Assembly: GCA_017396395.1 (NCBI GenBank)
Contig: JAFQMF010000016.1
Location: 1-36,835, forward strand
DNA: 36,835 nt
Direction of reading: 5' to 3'
From: Clostridia bacterium
Lineage (GTDB): Bacteria > Bacillota > Clostridia > RUG12999
Shown here: in pieces, positions 1 through 8,801 of the stretch
Numbering within the stretch: position 1 is the stretch's first letter
How the letters are laid out: each line of letters starts with the position of its first letter
Program-made: the position numbers and the translations under genes
The notes under the pieces: generated by a model
Seen by the model: the letters and a program-made list of their open reading frames with translations, nothing else
Database searches by the model: none
What the model was told of the DNA's origin: nothing

Positions 1-1444
1 CTTCAGCAGATACTGTATATTCTTTTTCGCCAAAGGCTACATCTTCAAATGTTGCATAGCCTTCAAACGCTTCTATAATTTCCCCATTGAATTCTATTGT
101 AGCATTATCAGGTGTTACAACAAAGGTAACTTCTGTTGTAGAGTTTCGGCTAAGAGAAATATTAACAGCAGGTGTAAACTGAACTACATTTACGCTTCCG
201 GAAACAGTAGTAAATCCCTGTAATGAAACCGTATAATCAGCCACGCCAAACGGAACATCTTCAAATACTGCCACACCATTTATTGCTGTTATACTTCTGT
301 TATCAAAAGTAACTACAGCCGATGCAGGCGATACATTAAAGGTAACATCAGAGGTTGTAGCCTTACCTTCAATGTGGTCAGCAGTAAGTTCAAGAGAATT
401 AAAATTATAGCTATAGCTGTCAATTGATTTTGCTACCCATACTTTTGTTTTAGTAAAATTATCACTTTCATCTAAAGTATAGTAAACATCAACATTATAA
501 TTATCTGTAGTAAAAGATGTCCCTTTTGCTAAAACATCTGACGAAATTTCTGCATTAATATAATCAGACACAAAAGACTGACTTCCTGAAGAATTTGACT
601 CTGTAATAGTAAATGATTTATATAAAAAACCTTCTATATAAGAATTATATGTAATGGTAGTCATATCAGTAATAAGATACATAGGTATCTGTGCCACTCC
701 ATTACCATCTACAGGAAATGTCCAACTTCCGCTTTCATTATTTACAACTACATTTTCTTTTGAAGCTTCAACGCCTGACAATATATATTTAACATAAACA
801 CTGCTATTGCTTCTGTCAAAAGAATATAACTGTCCTGCAAAAGCATTACCAACTCCACCAGATACAGAAATAATCTCATCAAAAGCTTCCTCGTTATATG
901 ATACTGCATAAGCAAGAGCAACTGTCGCTTCGCTTATGTCAATAGCTCCATTTATGTAATTTGCAGATATCATTCCGTTTGCGTCTGCTATACCGCCTTC
1001 AACCAACAAATCATCAGGTCTTACAAGATTAACTGTAAGCTTTTGGGCCTCTGTAGATGTGTCTGTTACCCTGAAGTTAAGATTTACTATAGTTCCCGCA
1101 TCTTCAACGGCAATATCTGAATTTTCAGTAGAGAAAATTAAACCAACCGCATTTTCTCCTACAGCAACCTTATCAACGTAAAGCTGAGTAAGCTGTGAAA
1201 TATTACCTTCAGTATAACCCACAAAATCAAGATAATTTTCGTTATATTCAATGCAAAAAGCACCTGAAACCATACCAGAGCCTTCTGATACTGTCACAGG
1301 AATTGAAATAATGCTTCCCACGATGCCTTCAGCTGAACCGACAGTAACAGTTATATCACTGTCTGCCATAACTGAAAATCCTAAACTTGAAACAAGCATT
1401 ATCAAGCAAATAAACAGTATTGAAAAGCTTTTATAAAATTTCAT
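1..1444 (-). CDS. Secreted cohesin-domain protein with C-terminal beta repeats (3' end beyond window)
   Basis: An open frame of 481 codons runs from an ATG at 1444 to the left edge without a stop. An AGGAGG ribosome binding site lies just upstream. Residues 1-27 form a signal peptide (Lys-rich start, hydrophobic core, probable cleavage after VMA). Residues about 28-170 read as a cohesin domain: a start like VTVGSAEG...GSIISIPVTV, then an aromatic/acidic FCIEYNENYLDFVG strand, the usual cohesin pattern. Residues about 170-365 are a beta-rich region I do not recognise. Two related units follow, starting at VTFNV (367) and VTFVV (439), 72 residues apart, each with an (F/Y)xxFEDVxFG core. Cohesins bind dockerins, so the protein may be an extracellular scaffold or surface anchor, but single cohesin-like domains also occur in non-cellulosomal surface proteins. 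Any C-terminal anchor or dockerin lies outside the window. It has its own promoter and is probably independent of tyrS. Confidence 0.75.
   Translation of the reverse strand, partial: MKFYKSFSILFICLIMLVSSLGFSVMADSDITVTVGSAEGIVGSIISIPVTVSEGSGMVSGAFCIEYNENYLDFVGYTEGNISQLTQLYVDKVAVGENAVGLIFSTENSDIAVEDAGTIVNLNFRVTDTSTEAQKLTVNLVRPDDLLVEGGIADANGMISANYINGAIDISEATVALAYAVSYNEEAFDEIISVSGGVGNAFAGQLYSFDRSNSSVYVKYILSGVEASKENVVVNNESGSWTFPVDGNGVAQIPMYLITDMTTITYNSYIEGFLYKSFTITESNSSGSQSFVSDYINAEISSDVLAKGTSFTTDNYNVDVYYTLDESDNFTKTKVWVAKSIDSYSYNFNSLELTADHIEGKATTSDVTFNVSPASAVVTFDNRSITAINGVAVFEDVPFGVADYTVSLQGFTTVSGSVNVVQFTPAVNISLSRNSTTEVTFVVTPDNATIEFNGEIIEAFEGYATFEDVAFGEKEYTVSAE
3..346 (-). repeat. Tandem protein repeat units in the cohesin protein
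   Basis: Two coding repeats start at residues 367 and 439 (72-residue period). They share the pattern VTFxVxPxxAxxxF, then AxxGxAxFEDVxFGxxxYTVS. The second unit is cut by the window edge, so more copies may follow. They resemble small PEGA-like or Ig-like beta modules; the exact family is not resolved by eye. Confidence 0.65.
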
Positions 1445-1491
1445 ATATACTAACCTCCTATAATGAGTAAAAACAACAAAAATACTTATAT

Positions 1492-1521
1492 ATTATATAA
1501 TAATTTGATATTTTCTTTCAA
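1492..1521 (-). promoter_or_regulatory. Promoter of the cohesin gene
   Basis: On the minus strand a -35 TTGAAA (1516-1521) and a perfect -10 TATAAT (1492-1497) are separated by 18 bases, giving a leader of about 40 bases before the ATG at 1444. No convincing terminator was found between tyrS and this promoter, so read-through from tyrS is possible. Confidence 0.6.
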
Positions 1522-1589
1522 TACACATATTATACAATATTATGGAACAATTTTGTGCAAAATTACATTCTGCAAAAACTATTGTAAAA

Positions 1590-2801
1590 TTATTGGTTTT
1601 TTATCTTATGGAAAGTCTTTTTGCCTTTTTTTATTATGATTTCGTTATTATTATACATATCAGCAGTAACAATAAGATTTGCTTCTGTTACTTTATTTCC
1701 GTCAAGGGATATTCCGCCTCCTGAAATAAGTCTTCTTGCTTCTGCCTTTGAAGAAGTAAGACCTGTTTCAACAAGAATATCTAAAATACCCATATCTCCT
1801 GAAATTTCAGTAGTAGGCATATTTTCATTACTTCCCTGACCCTCAAATACAGCCTGTGCAGCTTGTTTAACTTTATCTGCTTCAGCCTCTCCGTGAACAA
1901 GCTTTGTAACTTCATACGCAAGTATTCTCTTTGCTTTATTAAGTTCTGCACCTTCCCATTTTTCCATTTCTCTGATTTGTGACATAGGTATAAATGTAAG
2001 AAGTTTAATACATTTTATTACATCTTCATCTCCAACATTTATCCAGTACTGATAAAAATCATAAGGTGTAGTTTTCGCAGGATCAAGCCAAACTGCACCA
2101 CTTGCAGTTTTACCCATTTTCTTACCTTCACTGTTAGTAAGAAGAGTAAATGTCATACCATAAACCTGCTTCTGGTCTTTTTTACGGCAAAGGTTAACAC
2201 CGCCTAAAATATTACTCCACTGGTCATCTCCGCCAAGCTCCATTTTACAGTCATACTTACGACTAAGCATAAGAAAATCATAGCTCTGCATAAGCATATA
2301 GTTAAACTCAAGAAAAGATAACCCTTTTTCAAGTCTTTGTTTAAAACATTCTGCTGCAAGCATTTTATTTACTGAAAAATGAGCACCTATATCTCTTAAA
2401 AATTCAATATAATTAAGGTCTAAAAGCCAATCTGCATTATTTACCATAATAGCTTTATCATCCGAAAAGTCAACAACACTTGCAAGCTGTTTTTTAAAAC
2501 ATTCACAGTTGTGCTGAATTGTTTCTTTTGTCATAACCTGACGCATATCTGTTCTACCTGTAGGGTCTCCGATATGACCTGTGCCTCCCCCTACAAGAGC
2601 AATGGGTCTATGACCTGCAAGCTGCATATGACGCATAACCACCATCTGAAGAAAATGTCCTACATGAAGACTGTCTGCAGTGGGGTCAAAACCAATATAA
2701 AAAGTAACCTTTTCTTTTCCCAGAAGTTCTCGGATTTCCTCTTCGTGTGTTGTTTGAGCAATAAGTCCTCTTTCTTTAAGTGTATCAAATACGTTTTCCA
2801 T
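1590..2801 (-). CDS. tyrS: Tyrosyl-tRNA synthetase
   Basis: Class I aminoacyl-tRNA synthetase that charges tRNA-Tyr with tyrosine in the cytoplasm. With the chosen start the protein is 403 residues, normal for the bacterial enzyme. The HIGH-type signature is HVGH (46-49), the KMSKS-type loop is KMGKT (228-232) followed by SGAVWLDP, and a C-terminal S4 RNA-binding domain contains [16 protein letters not shown]. The ATG at 2801 is preferred over the in-frame ATG at 2819 because GGAAG sits at correct spacing before it. It is the last gene of the long minus-strand cluster, 41 bases after an M16 peptidase gene. No T-box leader is visible, unlike many Firmicutes tyrS genes, so it is probably expressed with the cluster. 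Confidence 0.95.
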   Translation of the reverse strand: MENVFDTLKERGLIAQTTHEEEIRELLGKEKVTFYIGFDPTADSLHVGHFLQMVVMRHMQLAGHRPIALVGGGTGHIGDPTGRTDMRQVMTKETIQHNCECFKKQLASVVDFSDDKAIMVNNADWLLDLNYIEFLRDIGAHFSVNKMLAAECFKQRLEKGLSFLEFNYMLMQSYDFLMLSRKYDCKMELGGDDQWSNILGGVNLCRKKDQKQVYGMTFTLLTNSEGKKMGKTASGAVWLDPAKTTPYDFYQYWINVGDEDVIKCIKLLTFIPMSQIREMEKWEGAELNKAKRILAYEVTKLVHGEAEADKVKQAAQAVFEGQGSNENMPTTEISGDMGILDILVETGLTSSKAEARRLISGGGISLDGNKVTEANLIVTADMYNNNEIIIKKGKKTFHKIKNQ

Positions 2802-2842
2802 GGGTAAGCTTCCTTTCATATGTATAGGGCAGATGCCCTAAA

Positions 2843-4114
2843 TTATTTATTTTTAATAATGCTAAGACAATAATTATCTTTTGTAAAAATTTCTTTGCAT
2901 ATTTTTTTCACATCATCAATTGTTGCATTTTGATATTCCTGTGCAAGCTTGAACATATCAAGACCAACAGTATAAGTTCGCACAAGATTTTGCATATAAT
3001 CCTCAGGGTCATCAAATGTTGATAAAAATTTTCCGTAAACAGCATTCTTACCTGCCTTAAACTCATCATTTGAAAACTCTGCTTTTTCTGCCATTTCAAG
3101 GATTATATTCCCTGCTTTTTCAGGATTATCTGATTCTCCGCATATTTCCGCAAAAGCATATGTTGAGTCTTCACAAGTAAAATCAAAGGAAAGATGTCCG
3201 TTAATATCTTTATTTTCATAAAGAACAGCATCGCACTGTGAGCTTTTACCAAACAAAATATAAAGGGCGATATCCATAACGGCTTTTCTTTTCTCAAGAT
3301 TTGTGCAATCTAAAATAGCCGAATCTTTAAATCCTATAGAAAACACAGGAGAAGAAACAGGTAAATTTTGTACCTTTATATGCTCATACGCTCCCCTTGG
3401 CTCATCTTCATATTCTCTTGGTATTGGTTCTTCTTTTTTTGCGGGTTTTAATGTTTTATCAATAACCTGTATAATTTTTTCAGGTTTAAAATCACCAACA
3501 ATACAAAGATACATATTGGAAGGATGATAAAATGTGTTATAACATTTATAAAGTGTCTTTTCGGTTATTTCAGAAATTGTCTGCACAGTACCTGCAATAT
3601 CAAGACGCACAGGGTGGTTTTTGTACATTCCCTGTAACATATTAAAATAGCATCGCCATCCTGGATTATCGTCGTACATTCCTATTTCCTGACCGATTAT
3701 ACCCTGTTCTTTTTTTACATTCTCCTCTGTAAAATAAGGACTCTGAACAAAGCGTATTAAGGTTTCCAGATTTTTTTCATAATTATCTGTTGCCCAGAAA
3801 TAATAATTTGTTAAATTAAAGGAAGTATAGGCATTTGCCGATGCTCCGTCTCTTGCAAAGGTTTCAAATATAACTTCGCCATTTTCCTGTTCAAAAACCT
3901 TATGTTCAAGAAAATGTGCAACTCCGTCCGGAACAGTTTCCATTTCATTTTCACCAATTGGTACAAAGGTATTATCTATAGAGCCAAAATGTGTGGAAAA
4001 ACCTGCACAAAACTTCTTAAAGCCAGGTTTAGTTACCATATAAACCTTAAGTCCGGATGAATGTTCATAGAAAAAAACACTTTCATTTAAGTTTTCATAA
4101 ACTGTATTTTTCAT
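2843..4114 (-). CDS. M16 family zinc peptidase, catalytic-type partner (YmfH-like)
   Basis: A 423-residue M16 (pitrilysin/insulinase-type) metallopeptidase. The inverted zinc motif HxxEH is present as HFLEH (67-71), and the third ligand is probably Glu143 in the QGIIGQEIGMYDD segment. The C-terminal half has the second, non-catalytic M16 repeat. It starts three bases after the stop of a second M16 gene and has a GGGGG-rich ribosome binding site. Bacillus subtilis has the same pairing (ymfF-ymfH): one subunit carries the zinc site and the other lacks it. By analogy the two probably form a heterodimeric peptidase chamber. Substrate is unknown; peptide clearance or processing of a small secreted peptide are options. 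No signal peptide, so probably cytoplasmic. Confidence 0.85.
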   Translation of the reverse strand: MKNTVYENLNESVFFYEHSSGLKVYMVTKPGFKKFCAGFSTHFGSIDNTFVPIGENEMETVPDGVAHFLEHKVFEQENGEVIFETFARDGASANAYTSFNLTNYYFWATDNYEKNLETLIRFVQSPYFTEENVKKEQGIIGQEIGMYDDNPGWRCYFNMLQGMYKNHPVRLDIAGTVQTISEITEKTLYKCYNTFYHPSNMYLCIVGDFKPEKIIQVIDKTLKPAKKEEPIPREYEDEPRGAYEHIKVQNLPVSSPVFSIGFKDSAILDCTNLEKRKAVMDIALYILFGKSSQCDAVLYENKDINGHLSFDFTCEDSTYAFAEICGESDNPEKAGNIILEMAEKAEFSNDEFKAGKNAVYGKFLSTFDDPEDYMQNLVRTYTVGLDMFKLAQEYQNATIDDVKKICKEIFTKDNYCLSIIKNK

Positions 4115-4117
4115 ATG

Positions 4118-5359
4118 CTATTCCCCCTTTCCTGTAAGAAAATATACAGTATCAAGTTTCACATATTCAGCAATTTTTTTAATATCCTCTACAGAAACTT
4201 TTTTTATATTTTCAATTAATGCCTCAACATCTCCGCTTTCTCCTTCAAAAAGCCAGCTTGCAATAAGGTCTGCCTTTGTCCTTGGCTGGTCATCTAAAGA
4301 TGTATAAATATTTACAAGATGAGCTTTTGCATTTTCCAATTCCTCATTTGAAATATTACCTTTTTGAATTTCCGAAAGTTGATTTAATACTTCTTCTTTT
4401 ACAAGATTGTATTTGTCAATTTCTATACCGCTGCGAACAGTTATTACTCTTTTTCCGTAAAACAGTCTTGAGTTGGCATAATAACAAAGCGAAAGGCGTT
4501 CTCGTACATTTGTAAATAATTTCGATGTGGCAGTTCCGCCAAATATTGCATTAAAAACTATAGCCTCTGCTCTTGCAAGAGGAAAACCTCTTTCTATTTT
4601 AAATCCCATGGAAAGTTTGCCTTGGGTAACCTCCATAGGCTCTGTAACCTCTTTAACATTTTCTCTTATATCTGCAACTGTGCTTTTTGGAATATTTTCA
4701 TTTGAGGATATTTCTTCAAATTCTTCTTTTGCAATATTTATATCCACATCACCGCAAACAGCCAGAACAATTTTACTATCATTTATAACATTATTATAAT
4801 GCTCATATAAACTCTCTGCAGTAATTTTTCTGATTTCATCTATACTGCCTAAAACATCTGTTGCAAAGGGTTGTCCTTCAAACATAATCTCAGTAAGTCT
4901 TTTATCAGCATAATCACCCTTATTATTAATTAAAGCATCAATCTGCTTTATTCTGTTCTCTTTTTCAAGTTCTACAGTTGCACTATCAAATGAACCATTT
5001 ATAACATAAGGATTAAAAAGAGCATTTTTCAAAAATTTTAATACCTGTACTGAAGTTTTTTCAGGAAGATATTTATCACATACAGAAGAAACAGATAAAA
5101 CAAGTGTATGAGTGTCTGCAGTTTTCTTTACATAGGATGTATAAACTGTACCATACATATTATCAAGCTTAAGCTGTAATTTTCTGAATGTGGGATATTC
5201 CATAGTCGCTCGTCTTAAAACTGCAGATAATACTGCATTATAAGAAGCTTCTTTTTCGTTTAAAGGTCTGCATAGATAAATATTTGCCGACCATCTTTTA
5301 AATTTATCCGATTTTAAGGAGTATAAATCAACTCCGCCTTTTAATTTTATTTTTTGCAT
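4118..5359 (-). CDS. M16 family peptidase-like protein lacking the zinc motif (YmfF-like)
   Basis: A 413-residue M16-fold protein. At the position where the HxxEH motif should be, the sequence reads SAVLRRATMEYPTFRKLQ, with no histidine pair, so it should not bind catalytic zinc. The downstream M16 C-domain is recognisable (TQGKLSMGFKIERG, then FGGTATSKLFTNVRERLSLCYYA with the conserved R-x-x-x-x-L-x-Y element). That element often contributes substrate-binding residues to the partner's active site, which fits a helper subunit. The ATG follows AAGGA at good spacing. It sits between a membrane protein gene (1-base gap) and the catalytic M16 gene (3-base gap), so the pair is surely cotranscribed. 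Substrate unknown. Confidence 0.8.
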   Translation of the reverse strand: MQKIKLKGGVDLYSLKSDKFKRWSANIYLCRPLNEKEASYNAVLSAVLRRATMEYPTFRKLQLKLDNMYGTVYTSYVKKTADTHTLVLSVSSVCDKYLPEKTSVQVLKFLKNALFNPYVINGSFDSATVELEKENRIKQIDALINNKGDYADKRLTEIMFEGQPFATDVLGSIDEIRKITAESLYEHYNNVINDSKIVLAVCGDVDINIAKEEFEEISSNENIPKSTVADIRENVKEVTEPMEVTQGKLSMGFKIERGFPLARAEAIVFNAIFGGTATSKLFTNVRERLSLCYYANSRLFYGKRVITVRSGIEIDKYNLVKEEVLNQLSEIQKGNISNEELENAKAHLVNIYTSLDDQPRTKADLIASWLFEGESGDVEALIENIKKVSVEDIKKIAEYVKLDTVYFLTGKGE

Positions 5360-5360
5360 T

Positions 5361-6263
5361 TTATTTTTTTCCTTCTTCGTTTTCCTTAGTATCTCCTATC
5401 ATATATTTTTTTATAACAGGATATGAAATAAGATGCCCAGCAAGGTTAAAAGCAGTAAAACCGATTACTATAAAAATTCCACCTGCTAAAACCCAATTAT
5501 AAGCAAAAATAACTGTTGATATAAATGTATATATTACTAAAATTACAATATACAAAATTGAATTCAGTGCTGCACCGAAGGTAAGTAAAAATGCATTTTT
5601 AAACAGCTGTTTTATGCTTATTTTAAAGGTAACAAGCATTGTCCACATATATGTATGCATTACAGCATAAATAAGCAAAGCAAACACAACTATCGCAAAA
5701 GCAATAACAGCAAATGTTCCACCACCGTTATTCATTAAAGAAAAATAATAACATCCGCTGAACATAGCTATGGTAAGGACTATTATATCAATTACCGATA
5801 CCACAAGACTTTGAGTGAAATTATTTTTTGTCTGAGCAAAATAATCACTTAACATAAACGAATTTTCCTGTCTTGCATAGTTACGAAGTACATAGTTATA
5901 TCCGGCAGAAAATACACCGCCTCCAAAAAGCAACACCAGTAAAAAAGCAATAAGGCAAGCTGTAAAAAAGCTGATTGCTCCATAGAATTGCTCTACAGGC
6001 ATACCATTTGATGCATCTGCCCATCTTTTCCAGTTTTCCTCAGGAATACTGCTTAAAAGAAGCGGTACAAAAAAACCTGAAGATACAAACCAGTATATTA
6101 CAAGATTTACAACACTTGAAAAAGAATACAAAAGGTTTAAAGTTACATATTTCCAAAACTTTCTAATAAGTAATTCAAAATACAAAAATAACCCTTTTTT
6201 TTCTGACTCTTTTCCAATTATTTCTTGTTTTATGTCATCTCCGTATCGTTTAAAAATCCTCAT
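5361..6263 (-). CDS. Multi-pass membrane protein, possibly YesL/DUF624-like
   Basis: A 300-residue integral membrane protein. After a charged N-terminus come about six hydrophobic segments: around residues 38-65 (LNLLYSFSSVVNLVIYWFV), 97-125, 150-175, 180-210, 220-250 and 250-275. The start, an aromatic FWKYVTLNLLYSF segment, resembles YesL/DUF624 proteins, but the match is weak and the length is greater than typical. The tail is charged (KENEEGKK). It lies 14 bases downstream of cvpA and directly upstream of the M16 pair, so it may be functionally linked to them, for instance as an exporter or membrane partner. That link is inference from position only. Confidence 0.6.
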   Translation of the reverse strand: MRIFKRYGDDIKQEIIGKESEKKGLFLYFELLIRKFWKYVTLNLLYSFSSVVNLVIYWFVSSGFFVPLLLSSIPEENWKRWADASNGMPVEQFYGAISFFTACLIAFLLVLLFGGGVFSAGYNYVLRNYARQENSFMLSDYFAQTKNNFTQSLVVSVIDIIVLTIAMFSGCYYFSLMNNGGGTFAVIAFAIVVFALLIYAVMHTYMWTMLVTFKISIKQLFKNAFLLTFGAALNSILYIVILVIYTFISTVIFAYNWVLAGGIFIVIGFTAFNLAGHLISYPVIKKYMIGDTKENEEGKK

Positions 6264-6277
6264 TTTGCGTCTTTCCT

Positions 6278-6892
6278 TTACATTCCTACCAATAGATTTA
6301 AAATAATATTGTTTTTATAAAAATACTGTCCCAGCACCGATGCTGAAAGCTGATTTGAAATTTCCCGCGAGTTTGAGCCAAGAACAAAAAACAAAATTAT
6401 CGCACCAAGTATGTAACATACGATTATTCCGTTAATTGCACCTACAGCCCCTCCTAAAATTCCGTTAAACTGTTTTAATACAGGAAGCTTTACAGCAAGA
6501 GTTATAACCTTGGATAAAAGCTTAATTACAATTATAACAGCTAATATAAAAAACACTGCACAAACTGCTTTAACTGTAATATTACTAAGGGAAACTGAAA
6601 CATCATCTGTCAGCTGAGTAAGTGTGCCTTTAAATATTGCGGGTATGTCACCGTCACTTACATCAATATATGAACCAATCCATCCTGAAACATTTTCTTT
6701 AAACTGGTCTAATTTTTCTCCTGTTACAGAGTTGCTTTGCAAAAAATCATAAAATCTATCAAAAAATACCAGTGCAAGAATTCCTGATACCACATAAGAA
6801 AACAGTCCAAGAACAGCCTTTGCAAAACCTTTTTTAACTCCAAAGAAAATACATATTAAAAAAAGTGCAACAACAATAATATCAATTATCAT
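6278..6892 (-). CDS. CvpA family membrane protein
   Basis: A 204-residue protein with four predicted membrane segments. The N-terminus (IDIIVVALFLICIFFGVKKG, then a Phe/Ala-rich helix) is the classic CvpA/colicin V production family opening. Later segments include AVCAVFFILAVIIVIKLLSKV and a Gly-rich ILGGAVGAINGIIVCYILG stretch typical of the family C-terminal half. CvpA proteins sit in the cytoplasmic membrane and affect colicin V secretion and envelope homeostasis in other bacteria; their molecular activity is not settled. AGGAGC precedes the ATG. The gene lies 14 bases after the DUF5711-like gene within the envelope part of the cluster. Confidence 0.8.
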   Translation of the reverse strand: MIIDIIVVALFLICIFFGVKKGFAKAVLGLFSYVVSGILALVFFDRFYDFLQSNSVTGEKLDQFKENVSGWIGSYIDVSDGDIPAIFKGTLTQLTDDVSVSLSNITVKAVCAVFFILAVIIVIKLLSKVITLAVKLPVLKQFNGILGGAVGAINGIIVCYILGAIILFFVLGSNSREISNQLSASVLGQYFYKNNIILNLLVGM

Positions 6893-6906
6893 AACAAGCT
6901 CCTGTT

Positions 6907-8160
6907 TTAATTTATTGAAAGAATTTCTGCAGTTGTTCCCGAAACAACAAAAGCCTTATCTCCCGACGGGAAAAGATACCCTTTACTAATATCACGACTT
7001 AGAGTATATATTTTTTTTATTTTAGCATTTTTTCCTACTGATAAAACTGCATTTGAACTTATAACATCAATTTTATTTCCGGCAACTTCAATGCCCTTAA
7101 TATCCCCTTCTATCTGCGAAAATCCAAGCTGTTTACCATTTGAATTAACCGTATAAATCTTAGTGATTTTAGTTGCACTTGTAGAATCGCCTCTTAAAGT
7201 GAACACAAAAATATCATCACTTTTCGCATTATACATCAGCATTTCGCCGGGGTATTCGTATTTCCATAACTCTTTGCCGTTTTTATCCATTTTATAAGTA
7301 TATTTGCCACCAACACAAATCAGATTATCACCTGACCATCTGATGTATGAAACTATATTAGAGTCTGTAACTTTGCCGCAATAAGGTTTGCCTTCGCTTG
7401 TAATATCAAACAGTGAAACTACACCCTTTGCCTCAGAGGAGGCAGATGTATCAATCTGTGTAACAGCCAAGGTTGTATTATCATTAGCAAGCTCGGCGGA
7501 AATCACATTATTATTAGCTGAGTTCCAGTAATATTTAAGTGTTCCTTTATCATCAAAAACTGCAACCTGTGCTTTATAACCTTTTGCTTTTAATATTGCC
7601 GTAACGTAGCCATTATTATTAATTGTAGCAGAGATGCACTTACTGCCAAAATCAATTTCGCTTTGAAGTTTTCCTTTTTTATTAAAAACTTTAGCATTAT
7701 TTCGTGTAGTATCAATAGACAGAAGCATATCCTCGCACTTGCGTAATAAAGGAGAAGCTATAGATATATCATAATTCCATTTTAACTTTCCATGGTCATC
7801 ATAAGCTTTTAGACCTTCTGTATCGCATACTACAATATATTTATCTATCATTATAAAATCAGAAATTCCCGTAGAGTTAAGCTCAATCTGACCCTGAAAT
7901 TCCTTTTCATCAACTCTGGGAGCAGAATTCTGCCCGAAAAGTTCTAATCCGCCCTTTACAAGCAGAATAATACCAATAATAATTATAATAAGTATTAGCC
8001 TGTTTTTGCCTTTTTTCTTGTTATTTACAGGCATTTCATAGTTTTCATCCTTTATAGCTTCTGTTTCGATTTCCCTTGTTGCATCAGTTTCGGGAGTTTT
8101 ATCTACTATTTTCTGCTGAGCTTCTTCCTCATTAATATCTTTATTTTCTAAATCGCTCAA
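6907..8160 (-). CDS. DUF5711-like membrane-anchored beta-propeller protein
   Basis: A 417-residue protein with a very acidic N-terminus (about 50 residues), a single membrane helix around 53-72 (RLILIIIIIGIILLVKGG) and a long extracellular part. That part repeats short beta motifs such as GLKAYDDHGKLKWNYD, KVFNKKGKLQSEIDFG, AVFDDKGTLKYYW and YKMDKNGKELWKYEYPGE, the W-containing blades of a PQQ/WD-like propeller. I assign it to the DUF5711 group from memory of that architecture. The start is TTG, overlapping the thiN stop by three bases (TTGA), with GGTG upstream; the next in-frame Met is at residue 43, which would remove the acidic head. A ligand-sensing or scaffold role is plausible but not shown. 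Confidence 0.65.
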   Translation of the reverse strand: MSDLENKDINEEEAQQKIVDKTPETDATREIETEAIKDENYEMPVNNKKKGKNRLILIIIIIGIILLVKGGLELFGQNSAPRVDEKEFQGQIELNSTGISDFIMIDKYIVVCDTEGLKAYDDHGKLKWNYDISIASPLLRKCEDMLLSIDTTRNNAKVFNKKGKLQSEIDFGSKCISATINNNGYVTAILKAKGYKAQVAVFDDKGTLKYYWNSANNNVISAELANDNTTLAVTQIDTSASSEAKGVVSLFDITSEGKPYCGKVTDSNIVSYIRWSGDNLICVGGKYTYKMDKNGKELWKYEYPGEMLMYNAKSDDIFVFTLRGDSTSATKITKIYTVNSNGKQLGFSQIEGDIKGIEVAGNKIDVISSNAVLSVGKNAKIKKIYTLSRDISKGYLFPSGDKAFVVSGTTAEILSIN

Positions 8161-8801
8161 ACCGTTTCACCGCCTATATGTATTATTAGTGCAAGTCCCT
8201 TTTTAATAGAAATTTCTGCTGTATCATTTATAAAAGAATTACTTACACAATATGGATTATATTTGTATAAATCTCCATTATCAAGTGAATATTTAAGACC
8301 TTTATATGTAAGCCCTTTTACATCCTCAATTGCAAAAACAGAAAGGGTGTCCCCTATATTTCCAAAAATTTTCATACTTCCTTCATTTAAAAGATACAAG
8401 GTAGTTTTACCATCAATTATAACAAGCTGAATATTTTTGGATAAAGCATATTCCATCAGCTGAATATTTGCAACACTATGGTCAATTCTGTTTCCGCCAA
8501 GTCCTCCGAAAAGATAAACCGTGCTTACCTCTTTTCCAGAAAGATAATCAATGCAAAGCTGAGTATCCGTCTGGTCTTTTTCAACATTATACCTGATTAT
8601 TTCTATTTCACCTTCACAAGAAGGGACAAGCTTTGTGGAATCAAAATCACCAATTACCGCATTTGGCACTATGCAAAGCTTATTGATTATTTCATATCCC
8701 TTATCTGCACATACTAAAAAATCTGTTTTTTTTATATATTCAATTAATTTTTCAGTATCAGTAATACTTCCCCCTGCCACAATCAGACCATTACTTTTCA
8801 T
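8157..8801 (-). CDS. thiN: Thiamine pyrophosphokinase
   Basis: A 214-residue enzyme that transfers pyrophosphate from ATP to thiamine, making thiamine diphosphate. Signature elements are in order: an N-terminal LIVAGGS strand, CADKGYE (31-37), IGDFDST (metal/nucleotide loop), KDQTDTQLCIDY and FGGLGGNRIDHS with the conserved R-D-H of the family, then a beta-rich C-terminal thiamine-binding half. Its start lies inside the end of rpe (11-base overlap), implying translational coupling. The rpe-thiN order is the same as in Bacillus subtilis (yloS/thiN). Confidence 0.92.
   Translation of the reverse strand: MKSNGLIVAGGSITDTEKLIEYIKKTDFLVCADKGYEIINKLCIVPNAVIGDFDSTKLVPSCEGEIEIIRYNVEKDQTDTQLCIDYLSGKEVSTVYLFGGLGGNRIDHSVANIQLMEYALSKNIQLVIIDGKTTLYLLNEGSMKIFGNIGDTLSVFAIEDVKGLTYKGLKYSLDNGDLYKYNPYCVSNSFINDTAEISIKKGLALIIHIGGETV

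Noticed and set aside
1445..1589. Terminator after tyrS
   Set aside because: Only very weak A/T stems such as AATTTT/AAAATT are present, without a proper T run.
2828..2841. Small GC hairpin (AGGGC/GCCCT, 4-base loop) between the M16 gene and tyrS
   Set aside because: The stem is only five pairs and has no T run in the direction of transcription, so it is not called a terminator; it is also far too small for a tyrosine T-box.
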